Assembly (NCBI GenBank): GCA_958415865.1
Contig: CATYZV010000043.1
Span: forward strand, 1 to 9,796
Direction: 5' to 3'
Source of the DNA: an uncultured Selenomonadaceae bacterium
Lineage (GTDB): Bacteria; Bacillota; Negativicutes; Selenomonadales; Selenomonadaceae
Length of the DNA stretch: 9,796 bases
In this document: positions 1 through 6,654 of the stretch, in pieces
Layout: every line of letters begins with the position of its first letter
Position numbering within the stretch: position 1 is the stretch's first letter
Position numbers and translations under genes: made by a program
The notes under the pieces: model-generated
What the model was told of the DNA's origin: nothing
The model's database searches: none
Seen by the model: the letters and a program-made list of their open reading frames with translations, nothing else

Positions 1-59
1 GATTAGTCATTGATCAACGCTATATCTATAAAAGGGAGCATATATACTCGTCTTTAGAA

Positions 60-239
60 TTATTCTTCAGATGCGATAACTTCTTTACCATCATAGTAAC
101 CACATTCAGTGCAAACGTGATGAGGCATTTTAGGTTCATGACACTGAGGGCATGCTACATAACCGGGAGCTTCGAGTTTCCAGTTAGCACGGCGTCTATC
201 ACGACGAGCTTTTGACATTTTACGCTTAGGTACTGCCAT
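60..239 (-). CDS. rpmF: 50S ribosomal protein L32
   Basis: Small basic protein of the large ribosomal subunit, 59 residues, read from ATG at 239 to TAA at 60-62. The N-terminus [20 protein letters not shown] is the classic L32 signature. Two CxxC pairs (C30/C33 and C43/C46) form the zinc ribbon of the Cys-type (C+) L32 paralogue, which in this family binds zinc. An excellent Shine-Dalgarno (AAGGAGGTG, 248-256) lies about 8 bases before the ATG and fixes the start. It follows the DUF177 gene by 56 bases on the same strand, the usual yceD/ylbN-rpmF order, so the two are probably cotranscribed from the promoter at 821-849. No separate promoter of good quality is visible in the gap. Length and composition are normal. 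Confidence 0.97.
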   Translation of the reverse strand: MAVPKRKMSKARRDRRRANWKLEAPGYVACPQCHEPKMPHHVCTECGYYDGKEVIASEE

Positions 240-295
240 TGACTACACACCTCCTTAAGTAAATTTTATTGAAATCGTGAAATTGCAAAACCGCA

Positions 296-802
296 TTACT
301 TTTTGCGAAGCAGACTCTGCAGTGCTGCCAGGCGCGGATCTACTGCCGTCCGGCTGCAGCCGCATTCACCTTCATTGAGGTCGGCACCGCAGACGCTGCA
401 AAGACCTTTGCAGTCATCTTTGCAAAGATGCTTTGTCGGCTGAGAAGATATTATAATATCGCGCACTAAATCGCCGATATCAATGATATCGCCGCTGAAG
501 TAATTCATATCGTGCTGCCTGGCTGCAGATTCATCATGCGTAAATTCTTCCGTAAAAGAATAATTGCCTGCAGTGCGATAATCACGCAAGCACCTGTCGC
601 ATATACATGCTGCGGTGCAGCTGATCTCACCCTCCAAGCGAAAACACGATCCTGTATTCACTGCGGTTCCTTTGACCATGATGGGGCCTTCCAGCGTGCA
701 CCCGTCCAGAAGCGGCCCAATGTCTTCGGGTTTGGCAGTGAATGCAAACGGCAGTTCGCGGCCGGTTATCTCTGCTATTTCCGATACATTTATTTTCATC
801 AT
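296..802 (-). CDS. yceD: DUF177 (YceD/YlbN family) protein
   Basis: Protein of the DUF177 family, 168 residues. Family members are encoded next to rpmF and have been linked to 23S rRNA accumulation and ribosome biogenesis; the molecular activity is not settled. Visible hallmarks are a CDRC motif at residues 68-71 and a C-terminal cysteine cluster (C127, C131, C135, C138, then C147 and C149) with the typical CKGLCxVCGxxLN pattern, likely a metal site. The reading frame stays open upstream to 1357, but that extension is antisense to tmcAL and is not part of the gene. The start is set at ATG 802 because GGAGG at 812-816 lies 9 bases before it; the adjacent in-frame ATG at 799 is possible. It is the first gene of the operon with rpmF, and its promoter lies immediately upstream. 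Confidence 0.92.
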   Translation of the reverse strand: MMKINVSEIAEITGRELPFAFTAKPEDIGPLLDGCTLEGPIMVKGTAVNTGSCFRLEGEISCTAACICDRCLRDYRTAGNYSFTEEFTHDESAARQHDMNYFSGDIIDIGDLVRDIIISSQPTKHLCKDDCKGLCSVCGADLNEGECGCSRTAVDPRLAALQSLLRKK

Positions 803-820
803 TGCAATCGACCTCCATAT

Positions 821-849
821 ATTATAACGATAGCAGTATATTTTGTCAA
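821..849 (-). promoter_or_regulatory. Consensus sigma-A promoter for yceD-rpmF
   Basis: On the minus strand, TTGACA (844-849) is followed by exactly 17 bases and then TATAAT (821-826): both hexamers match the housekeeping consensus perfectly. Transcription would be expected to start near 813-816, within or at the edge of the yceD Shine-Dalgarno (812-816). That would leave a leader of only about 11-14 bases. Confidence 0.85.
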
Positions 850-877
850 ACAAATCAGCGAAATTTTTCTCATACAA

Positions 878-906
878 TTTCCCCGCCGGCACTGCTATGG
901 TAAAAT
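878..906 (+). promoter_or_regulatory. Possible extended -10 promoter for tmcAL
   Basis: TAAAAT at 901-906 is preceded by TGG (898-900), giving an extended -10 element (TGnTAAAAT). The bases at -35 spacing (878-883) are a poor match, so recognition would depend on the extended -10. Transcription would start near 913, about 50 bases before tmcAL. The assignment is tentative. Confidence 0.4.
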
Positions 907-964
907 ATTGCATTGAATTAAGCTTACCTAAAGCGAAGAAAAAAGCGAAAGGATTTACATCTTT

Positions 965-2212
965 ATGCAGATAACAGGAATAATCAGCGAATACAATCCC
1001 TTTCACAACGGTCATAAGTACCTGATAGATGAACACAAGTGCAGATACGACAGCGGCATCATAGCCGTCATGAGCGGCGATTTCACCCAGCGCGGCGAGG
1101 CGGCACTGGCGGACAAGTGGACGCGTGCCTCCCTTGCCGTGCACGGCGGAGCGGACCTCGTGCTGGAGCTGCCGTACTGCTTTACCGTGCGCAGTGCCGA
1201 ACATTTTGCCCGCGGCGGCGTACAGCTGCTGCAGCGGCTCGGCATCGTCAATACACTGTGCTTCGGCAGTGAATACGCCGATGCTGAACTGATAAAAAAT
1301 CTGGCGCGGCTTCAATGCAGCGCGTCTTTTTCTGACAAGCTCCGTGAAGAGCTTCAAAACGGGAAATCGTATGCTTCCTCTGCCTGCTCTGCTCTTAGCG
1401 AAATCAGCGGCATCGCAGAAGAGATACTGCGCTCACCCAATTTGATACTGGGCATGGAATACGCAAAACAAGCCTACGATATTCAATCCGATTCCTTTGC
1501 CTTTGACTTCGATATAATAAAACGTCAGGCAGCCGGGCACAACGATGCAGATTTTCAAGGCAGCTACGCCAGCGGCACAGCCATACGCCGCCTGCTGTAC
1601 CAAAAACGCAGTGATTTTTCCCGGCTGGCACACGTTGTGCCGCCCAAGACAGCAGAAGCCCTTTGCAAGATAAACGAATCTCCAAATTCCCTGCCCGATG
1701 TAGAGCATCTGTATCTGCCCTTGATAAAGCAGCTGCGCTTGGCAAAGCTCAGTGAAATATCTTCTATTTACGGCATGAGTGAAGGCATTGAACATAAGCT
1801 GCTCTTTGCCGCTGAGCGTGCCGATTCAATCGCCGAGCTGCTCGCCCTGATAAAATCAAAGCGGTATCCGCTCACTGCTCTTCAGCGGCTCCTGCTCTAC
1901 ACATTGCTGGAAATAACAGCAGAGCAGATGAAAGTATTCGATGAAAACGGACCTCTCTACGCCCGCGTGCTTGCCTTCAACAAGACCGGCAGGCAGCTTT
2001 TGCGCTCCGTCAAGGCACATTCTTCCATACCGCTCATAACAAAAAGCACAGCGTATCTAAACAGCCGCCAAAGCCGCCGCGCCGGGCTGACCGATTTGCA
2101 GTCCATGCTGGCACTAGATGCCTTTGCCGCTGAACTTTATGCACTGTGCTTTGACCCGATAAGAAGATTCGGCAGCGATTTCACCACCTCGCCGCTCTAC
2201 ATCGAAATTTAA
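965..2212 (+). CDS. tmcAL: tRNA(Met) cytidine acetate ligase TmcAL
   Basis: ATP-dependent ligase that uses acetate to form N4-acetylcytidine at the wobble base C34 of elongator tRNA-Met. It was formerly annotated YlbM/DUF795 nucleotidyltransferase. The 415-residue length equals the B. subtilis enzyme as I recall it. The N-terminal nucleotidyltransferase fold shows EYNPFHNGH (residues 9-17, with the HxGH ATP motif at 14-17), MSGDFTQRGE (36-45), FGSE (100-103), SPNLILGMEYAK (157-168) and SGTAIRR (203-209), all in family order. The start ATG at 965 puts the HNGH motif at the usual distance from the N-terminus; a moderate ribosome site (AAAGGA, 948-953) lies 11 bases upstream. The gene diverges from yceD and converges on rodA, sharing TTAA at 2209-2212 for both stop codons. 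No terminator is visible after it. Confidence 0.95.
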   Translation: MQITGIISEYNPFHNGHKYLIDEHKCRYDSGIIAVMSGDFTQRGEAALADKWTRASLAVHGGADLVLELPYCFTVRSAEHFARGGVQLLQRLGIVNTLCFGSEYADAELIKNLARLQCSASFSDKLREELQNGKSYASSACSALSEISGIAEEILRSPNLILGMEYAKQAYDIQSDSFAFDFDIIKRQAAGHNDADFQGSYASGTAIRRLLYQKRSDFSRLAHVVPPKTAEALCKINESPNSLPDVEHLYLPLIKQLRLAKLSEISSIYGMSEGIEHKLLFAAERADSIAELLALIKSKRYPLTALQRLLLYTLLEITAEQMKVFDENGPLYARVLAFNKTGRQLLRSVKAHSSIPLITKSTAYLNSRQSRRAGLTDLQSMLALDAFAAELYALCFDPIRRFGSDFTTSPLYIEI

Positions 2213-3327
2213 AAATGCAGGCTCTGCTGCTTCATATGGATGTTCATGAGCAGCCCCAGACACGTTATATTCGTCAAAAGCGAGCTTACGCCGTAGCTCA
2301 TGAGCGGCAGCGGTATGCCCGTAACAGGCATTATGCCCATCGTCATGCCGGCATTGACCAGCACATGGAAACCGATCATCGAAGTGATGCCGGAGGCGAG
2401 CAGCATACCGAAAGTATCCTTGCATTCACGAGCTATCTTCACGCCGCGCCAAAGCACTATGAGGTATAACAGCAGCAGAAAAGTGCCGCCGATGAAGCCG
2501 AATTCTTCGCCGACGACGGCAAAGATGAAGTCCGTGTGGTTTTCCGGCAGGAAATTAAGCTGGCTCTGCGTGCCGCCGAACAGCCCCTTGCCGAACAGCA
2601 TTCCCGAACCGATGGCTATCTTGGACTGAATTATGTGATAGCCTGAGCCGAGCGGGTCGATATTAGGATTGATGAAGACCATCAGCCTCATGCGCTGGTA
2701 ATCGTGCAGAAAATGCCATATGACCGGCAGCATGGCTAGAAACGCCCCAAATACGATGCCCAATATCTTCATGCTGATGCCTGCCACGAAGATCATGCCG
2801 AGGAATATGGCTAGAAATACCAAACCCGTGCCAAGGTCAGGCTGCTTGGCGACGAGCAGGAACGGCACGAGCACGAACAGCGCAACCGGCACGACTTCAC
2901 GCCACCTGTTGAGCTGACCGACTCGGCTTTCCAGCATAGCGGCAAGCGAAACTATCATGATTACCTTGGAGAATTCCGACGGCTGGATGCTGATCGGGCC
3001 TAGCTGAATCCACCGCTGCGCACCCAGTGCTGAATGGCCGAAGAACATTACAGCCAGCAGCATTATGAGGTTGAAGATATATATCTTCGTTCCCCAGTTT
3101 TTAAGTGCCCGGTAATCAAAGAAATTCGTGATCATAAACGCCCACAAAAGGCCGCCCAGAGCAAACATGCCCTGACGCTGCAAATACCAGTAGCGGTCAT
3201 CGCTCGGCGTATTTACGTGCGTGGCACTGGCGATCGTTACAAGACCTACGATCAGTATGCCGATTACCGCCAGCAGTAGCGGCATATCAAGGCGCAGCAG
3301 CGTCCTATTCTCTTTTATTTTGAACAT
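2209..3327 (-). CDS. rodA: Rod-shape-determining peptidoglycan polymerase RodA (SEDS family)
   Basis: Integral-membrane SEDS glycosyltransferase that polymerises lipid II into glycan strands during lateral wall elongation, working with a class B penicillin-binding protein. At 372 residues it has normal length, with about ten hydrophobic segments. Conserved motifs are visible: GAQRWIQLGPISIQPSEFSK (102-121), KQPDLGTG (161-168), LPENHTDFIFA (260-270, whose D266 corresponds to the catalytic aspartate of the family), VGEEFG (272-277), and a C-terminal GIPLPLMSYGVSSL (337-350). The motifs and length favour RodA over FtsW, which is usually longer. The start ATG at 3327 has a weak, close AGGA (3332-3335). 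The gene lies 94 bases after the phosphodiesterase gene, separated from it by a terminator, and overlaps tmcAL tail to tail by 4 bases. No mreC, mreD or PBP2 gene is present in the window. Confidence 0.94.
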   Translation of the reverse strand: MFKIKENRTLLRLDMPLLLAVIGILIVGLVTIASATHVNTPSDDRYWYLQRQGMFALGGLLWAFMITNFFDYRALKNWGTKIYIFNLIMLLAVMFFGHSALGAQRWIQLGPISIQPSEFSKVIMIVSLAAMLESRVGQLNRWREVVPVALFVLVPFLLVAKQPDLGTGLVFLAIFLGMIFVAGISMKILGIVFGAFLAMLPVIWHFLHDYQRMRLMVFINPNIDPLGSGYHIIQSKIAIGSGMLFGKGLFGGTQSQLNFLPENHTDFIFAVVGEEFGFIGGTFLLLLYLIVLWRGVKIARECKDTFGMLLASGITSMIGFHVLVNAGMTMGIMPVTGIPLPLMSYGVSSLLTNITCLGLLMNIHMKQQSLHF

Positions 3328-3351
3328 AATTTCCTACCATATCCTTTAATA

Positions 3352-3390
3352 AACAAAAAATTGAGGACATGACGATAGATCACATCCTCA
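3352..3390 (-). terminator. Intrinsic terminator after the YfcE-like gene
   Basis: On the minus strand a TGAGGA/TCCTCA stem (3385-3390 with 3362-3367), extended by three inner pairs beyond a 2x2 internal loop, is followed by ATTTTTTGTTT (3361 down to 3351). It sits about 30 bases after the phosphodiesterase stop and ends about 25 bases before the rodA ATG. The stem is modest, so some readthrough into rodA is plausible. Confidence 0.75.
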
Positions 3391-3391
3391 G

Positions 3392-3419
3392 TGTATACCA
3401 GATTCAGCCGATGCGGCAA
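3392..3419 (-). promoter_or_regulatory. rodA: Possible rodA promoter overlapping the upstream terminator
   Basis: On the minus strand TTGCCG (3414-3419), a 16-base gap and an extended -10 (TGGTATACA, 3392-3400) resemble a weak sigma-A promoter. Transcription would begin near 3385, inside the 5' arm of the terminator hairpin, so such a transcript could not form the full hairpin. It is the best rodA promoter candidate I see, but both hexamers are imperfect. Confidence 0.3.
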
Positions 3420-3421
3420 TA

Positions 3422-3979
3422 TCACAGAGTCAAAGACATCAGTGCTTCGCCCGTATCGATATCGTATATAGTTATCGTCTTGTCCTCCAGCACGGCAGCC
3501 GTCTGACGGCCGTCTTCACGCTTGCTCAGCGACGGCGAGCCGGGATTTAAAAACACCGTATTGCCGCGCTTTTCCAGCACGTTGATATGCACGTGGCCCG
3601 AGATGAACAGATCCGCCTTTAAAGCTGCCGCCATCTTGTCCTTATCTGCATCCGTTTCCACATAATGGCCGTGCGTCGTAACGATTTTAAGCCCTTCTGC
3701 TACCACATAGGTATACGGAGCCTGAATCGGCGCATTGATTACGAGCGTATCCACTTCCGAATCGCAGTTACCGCGGCAGATAACAACCGGCATCGGGCAG
3801 GCATTTATCTTCTCTGCCAGCACAGCAGGATTGTAATCTTTAAGCATGGGATTGCGCGGGCCGTGATAGAGCACATCACCGGCATGAATTATCATGTCAG
3901 CGTCCTTGAAAAACTTATCGTAAGCCAGCGACCAGCGTTCATGGCAGCCGTGCGTATCGCTTATAATGCCAATTTTCAT
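3422..3979 (-). CDS. yfcE: YfcE-type metallophosphoesterase (phosphodiesterase)
   Basis: Calcineurin-like phosphodiesterase of the YfcE/MJ0936 family. These are small cytosolic enzymes with a dinuclear metal centre that hydrolyse artificial phosphodiesters; the natural substrate is generally unknown. With the chosen start it has 185 residues, matching E. coli YfcE (184) as I recall it. Metal ligands are in family order: SDTHG (D8, H10), HAGDV (D35), RGNCD (N71), THGH (H103, H105) and SGHVH (H129, H131), followed by NPGSPS. The frame is open to an ATG at 4000, but ATG 3979 has AAAGGGG (3989-3995) 9 bases upstream and gives the canonical MKIGIISDTHG N-terminus, so it is preferred. It has its own promoter-like element (4037-4065) and a terminator after it, suggesting a monocistronic gene. 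Confidence 0.88.
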   Translation of the reverse strand: MKIGIISDTHGCHERWSLAYDKFFKDADMIIHAGDVLYHGPRNPMLKDYNPAVLAEKINACPMPVVICRGNCDSEVDTLVINAPIQAPYTYVVAEGLKIVTTHGHYVETDADKDKMAAALKADLFISGHVHINVLEKRGNTVFLNPGSPSLSKREDGRQTAAVLEDKTITIYDIDTGEALMSLTL

Positions 3980-4036
3980 CTGCAACTTCCCCTTTATCAT
4001 TCAATTAAATTACATCGCTAAAAATTTCACAAATCT

Positions 4037-4065
4037 ATTGTACAACGCCAGACAGATATCAGCAA
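4037..4065 (-). promoter_or_regulatory. Promoter-like element for the YfcE-like gene
   Basis: On the minus strand TTGCTG (4060-4065), 17 bases, then TACAAT (4037-4042; five of six consensus bases). Transcription would start near 4030, about 50 bases before the ATG at 3979. The -35 is weak, but spacing and position fit. Confidence 0.5.
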
Positions 4066-4067
4066 CT

Positions 4068-4102
4068 AAAAAAATTTTGCACTTTATCACATCAGCGGTG
4101 CA
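4068..4102 (-). terminator. Weak terminator-like hairpin after the TRIC gene
   Basis: On the minus strand TGCAC (4098-4102) can pair with GTGCA (4078-4082), followed by AAAA and a run of seven T (4074 down to 4068). The stem has only 5 pairs with a 15-base loop and overlaps the TRIC stop codon (4092-4094), so this is a low-confidence call. Confidence 0.3.
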
Positions 4103-4760
4103 TTTTTGGCAGATTGATATGATACCGTATGCCCAGCCAGCGCACGAGGCAGACGATTATAAACGAAGCCGGAGCGGATACCAGCCACATATCCATCTCT
4201 GTCAAGATGTAGTAGACGATGCCTCCGAGCAAGGATGGCAGGGCGTATATTTCTTCCGTGAGAACAGACGGTATGCGCTGGGCGAGCACATCGCGTATCA
4301 TGCCTCCGCCTACTGCCGTTATCATGCCGAGCAATACGGAAAAGACGGGATATTCAGGATATGCGGCATAGCCGATGCTCGTGCCAGTAACAGTGAAGGA
4401 GGCAAGCCCTAAGGTATCTGCCGCTAGATACATCTTGCGGAATTTCTGGCGAGAGCTGCGCGAAAGCCTATGAAAGCGGTAGATTAGAAATACAATCAGC
4501 GTAACGAGCATGGTCAATGCAACGTAATGCCAAGTGCGCAGAGACATCGGCGGAAAATTGCCGACGAGCACATCGCGGATGATGCCGCCTCCGATAGCTG
4601 TGCTCAAAGCGAGCACGAGGCAGCCGAATATGTCCATGCGCCTCGGTATGCCGACGAGCACCCCGGAGATGGCAAAGGCAACGGTACCGGCGAGGTCAAA
4701 AAAATTCCATAAATAAATTATCTTGCTTAAAATTTCATTCAGCCCCTTTAGGGATATCAT
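4092..4760 (-). CDS. TRIC-type / UPF0126 membrane protein (predicted cation channel)
   Basis: Bacterial member of the TRIC/UPF0126 family (YicG/YadS/YvgT-like), 222 residues and about seven membrane segments. Prokaryotic TRIC homologues form trimeric channels for monovalent cations such as K+; the physiological role in bacteria is poorly known. The internal duplication typical of the family is plain: FDLAGTVAFAISG (21-33) then GGGIIRDVL (57-65) in repeat one, and ADTLGLASFTVTG (114-126) then GGGMIRDVL (151-159) in repeat two. The ATG at 4760 gives a normal N-terminus. However, it follows directly after the T-tract of the rnjA terminator, and the only SD-like bases (AGAGG, 4771-4775) are in that hairpin's 3' arm. 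AAAGGGG at 4743-4749 lies inside the gene, ahead of an in-frame ATT (4733), an unlikely start. Family call is firm; the start and expression route are less so. Confidence 0.87.
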   Translation of the reverse strand: MISLKGLNEILSKIIYLWNFFDLAGTVAFAISGVLVGIPRRMDIFGCLVLALSTAIGGGIIRDVLVGNFPPMSLRTWHYVALTMLVTLIVFLIYRFHRLSRSSRQKFRKMYLAADTLGLASFTVTGTSIGYAAYPEYPVFSVLLGMITAVGGGMIRDVLAQRIPSVLTEEIYALPSLLGGIVYYILTEMDMWLVSAPASFIIVCLVRWLGIRYHINLPKMHR

Positions 4761-4808
4761 AAAAAAGAAACCTCTGACAGACTGTTTTTGACAGGTGCCA
4801 GAGGTCTT
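4761..4808 (-). terminator. Strong intrinsic terminator after rnjA
   Basis: On the minus strand GACCTCTG pairs with CAGAGGT (outer arms about 4797-4806 and 4769-4776). Inner pairs GCA/TGT and CTGT/ACAG close a CAAAA loop, and TTTCTTTTTT follows, ending one base before the TRIC ATG. The hairpin also has a T-rich stretch on its plus-strand side (4805-4818), so it may act both ways, although no plus-strand gene needs it here. Confidence 0.85.
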
Positions 4809-4820
4809 TTGCTTTTTATA

Positions 4821-6488
4821 TTAAACTTCCATGATAATCGGCAGAATCATCGGGCGGCGGCGTGTTTTTTCGAACAGGTAGCGGCCGATGGCTTCGCGGA
4901 TATCGTTTTTGATGACGGACCATTCAGTAACGTTGTTGTCGAGGCAGCGTTCAATAGCGGAGGATACGCGGCTCTTAGCTTCATCCATCAGTGCTTCGGA
5001 TTCTCTGACGTAGACGAAGCCGCGCGATACGATATCAGGACCTGCTGCGATGGTGTGGCTGTCTCTGTTCATCGTTACGACGACGATCAAGATGCCGTCC
5101 TGCGACAGCTGGCGGCGGTCTCTTAGGACGATATTGCCGACATCGCCGACACCCAGCCCGTCGATGAGGACTTTGCCTGCTGTAACCTTGCCTGCGACCT
5201 GACCTTTATCGCGCGTGAATTCGAGCACCTGCCCGTTTTCGCTGATGAAGATGTTTTCCTTGGGCATGCCGAGGCTTTCAGCCAATTTAGCGTGCTTTAC
5301 GATATGATGGTATTCACCGTGTACGGGAATGAAGAATTTAGGGCGCACGAGATTGTGCATCAGCTTCAATTCTTCGCGGCTGGCATGACCCGATACGTGA
5401 ATGCCTTCATCGCGTCCGTAAATGACATCGGCTCCCTGCTTGAGCAGATTGTCGATCGTGCGCGAAACGAGTTTTTCATTGCCGGGAATAGGCGTAGCGG
5501 AGATTATGATCGTATCACCGGGCACTATGCCGACCTTGCGGTGGTTGGACATCGACATGCGCGTCAGTGCGGACATCGGTTCGCCCTGGCTGCCGGTCGT
5601 GATTATGACGATCTTATCCATCGGATAATTGTTTATTTCGTCGATGTCGATCAGCGTGCCCTCAGGAATGTTGAGATAGCCGAGCTTCATCGAGATATTG
5701 GCTACATTGATCATGCTGCGGCCGAGTATTGCCACTTTGCGGCCGTGCTTTACGGCAGAGTCCACGACCTGCTGTATGCGGTGCACATTGGAAGAGAATG
5801 TCGCAACTATAATGCGGTCTTTCGCCTTGCGGAATGCCTTTTCAAAAGCCTTGCCCACCGTTTTTTCACTGGGCGTATGACCTTCGCGTTCAGCGTTGGT
5901 GCTGTCGGCGAGCAGTACGAGCACGCCGCGGTTGCCGAGGTCGGAAAACGCTTTGAAGTCGGTCATTTTACCGTCGATAGGCGTGTAGTCAAATTTGAAG
6001 TCGCCTGTGTGCACGATCATGCCGATCGGTGTCTTGATGGACAGACCGCAGGCATCGGGAATGCTGTGATTTACGCGGATGAATCCTACCGTGAAGCAGC
6101 CCGCGTTGATGATTTCACCCTGGCGCACAGGATGAAGGCTGCCGGAATCCACGCCGTTTTCCTTGAGCCTGCCTTCCAAAATGCCGAGCGTGAGGCGCGT
6201 GCCGTATACAGGCACATCAGAGATCTGACGCATTACATAAGGCAGTGCGCCGATGTGGTCTTCGTGGCCGTGCGTGATCACGAAAGCCTTGATCTTGTCT
6301 TTATTTTCAAGTAAATACGTAATGTCGGGAATAACTAAATCTATGCCCAGCATGTCTTCTTCGGGGAACATCAGCCCGGAGTCAATGACGAGAATATCAT
6401 CGCCGTAGCGCACTACGGTCATATTCTTGCCGATTTCACCGAGGCCGCCCAAAGGAATGATTTGCAATTTTTGAGCTTCCTTTGCCAA
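4821..6488 (-). CDS. rnjA: Ribonuclease J (RNase J1-type)
   Basis: Metallo-beta-lactamase/beta-CASP ribonuclease with 5'-3' exo- and endonuclease activities, central to mRNA turnover and rRNA maturation in Gram-positive-type bacteria. With the chosen start it has 555 residues, the same as B. subtilis RNase J1 as I recall it. Zinc ligands are present: HGHEDH (73-78), H141, D163 in HTGDF and H390 in HGEYHH. The beta-CASP region includes GRSMIN (256-261), TTGSQGEP (297-304) and SGHAS (366-370), followed by the linker and C-terminal domain. The frame opens with ATG at 6503, but those bases form the Shine-Dalgarno itself (GGAGG, 6497-6501). An in-frame TTG at 6488 lies 8 bases after it and gives MAKEAQKLQIIPLGG, so TTG is the likely start. 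It has a dedicated leader and a strong terminator, so it is probably monocistronic. Confidence 0.95.
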   Translation of the reverse strand: MAKEAQKLQIIPLGGLGEIGKNMTVVRYGDDILVIDSGLMFPEEDMLGIDLVIPDITYLLENKDKIKAFVITHGHEDHIGALPYVMRQISDVPVYGTRLTLGILEGRLKENGVDSGSLHPVRQGEIINAGCFTVGFIRVNHSIPDACGLSIKTPIGMIVHTGDFKFDYTPIDGKMTDFKAFSDLGNRGVLVLLADSTNAEREGHTPSEKTVGKAFEKAFRKAKDRIIVATFSSNVHRIQQVVDSAVKHGRKVAILGRSMINVANISMKLGYLNIPEGTLIDIDEINNYPMDKIVIITTGSQGEPMSALTRMSMSNHRKVGIVPGDTIIISATPIPGNEKLVSRTIDNLLKQGADVIYGRDEGIHVSGHASREELKLMHNLVRPKFFIPVHGEYHHIVKHAKLAESLGMPKENIFISENGQVLEFTRDKGQVAGKVTAGKVLIDGLGVGDVGNIVLRDRRQLSQDGILIVVVTMNRDSHTIAAGPDIVSRGFVYVRESEALMDEAKSRVSSAIERCLDNNVTEWSVIKNDIREAIGRYLFEKTRRRPMILPIIMEV

Positions 6489-6585
6489 AAATAGCACCTC
6501 CATAATTCATTTTATTTATTTTTAGTATTCAACTATTGTTAGTAAATTTTAGGGTCAGCCGTCCGCACATAACCTGTAAGCAACA

Positions 6586-6613
6586 TTTATAATACAAAAT
6601 CCGAAACGTTCAA
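6586..6613 (-). promoter_or_regulatory. rnjA: rnjA promoter candidate, proximal
   Basis: On the minus strand TTGAAC (6608-6613), 16 bases, then TATAAA (6586-6591). Transcription would start near 6579, giving an A/T-rich leader of about 90 bases before the TTG start. Four of six -35 bases and five of six -10 bases match consensus. Confidence 0.5.
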
Positions 6614-6625
6614 TACTTGAGTTTA

Positions 6626-6654
6626 ATTATATAACTAATTGACTTTTTTGTAAA
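6626..6654 (-). promoter_or_regulatory. rnjA: rnjA promoter candidate, distal
   Basis: On the minus strand TTTACA (6649-6654), exactly 17 bases, then TATAAT (6626-6631). The match is near perfect. Transcription would start near 6619, about 130 bases before the rnjA start and 12 bases upstream of the proximal -10, so the two elements are arranged in tandem. The element lies in the AT-rich gap after hemW, where I see no convincing terminator. Confidence 0.7.

Noticed and set aside
1..59. Terminator or promoter downstream of rpmF
   Set aside because: AT-rich with a TGATCA palindrome and TATA-like bases, but no stem plus T-tract and no properly spaced promoter hexamers on the minus strand.
240..295. 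Possible separate rpmF promoter in the yceD-rpmF gap
   Set aside because: TAAAAT-like bases exist, but the nearest -35-like sequence has wrong spacing or poor match. Cotranscription with yceD is the simpler reading.
803..1357. Upstream extension of the DUF177 reading frame to a 353-residue ORF
   Set aside because: The extra part is antisense to tmcAL, matches no family I recognise, and bypasses an excellent SD and the consensus promoter in front of ATG 802. It is a shadow ORF.
5292..6314. 340-codon open frame on the plus strand inside rnjA
   Set aside because: It runs opposite a fully conserved RNase J gene. The composition (many H, R, V, A residues) is what the reverse frame of a codon-biased gene gives, and no domain or plausible ribosome site is visible.
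6436..6510. A 24-codon ORF starting at ATG 6510 and overlapping the rnjA start, a possible regulatory upstream ORF
   Set aside because: It has no SD (only A/T-rich DNA upstream) and its bases are mostly explained by the rnjA SD and coding region. Nothing beyond chance supports it.
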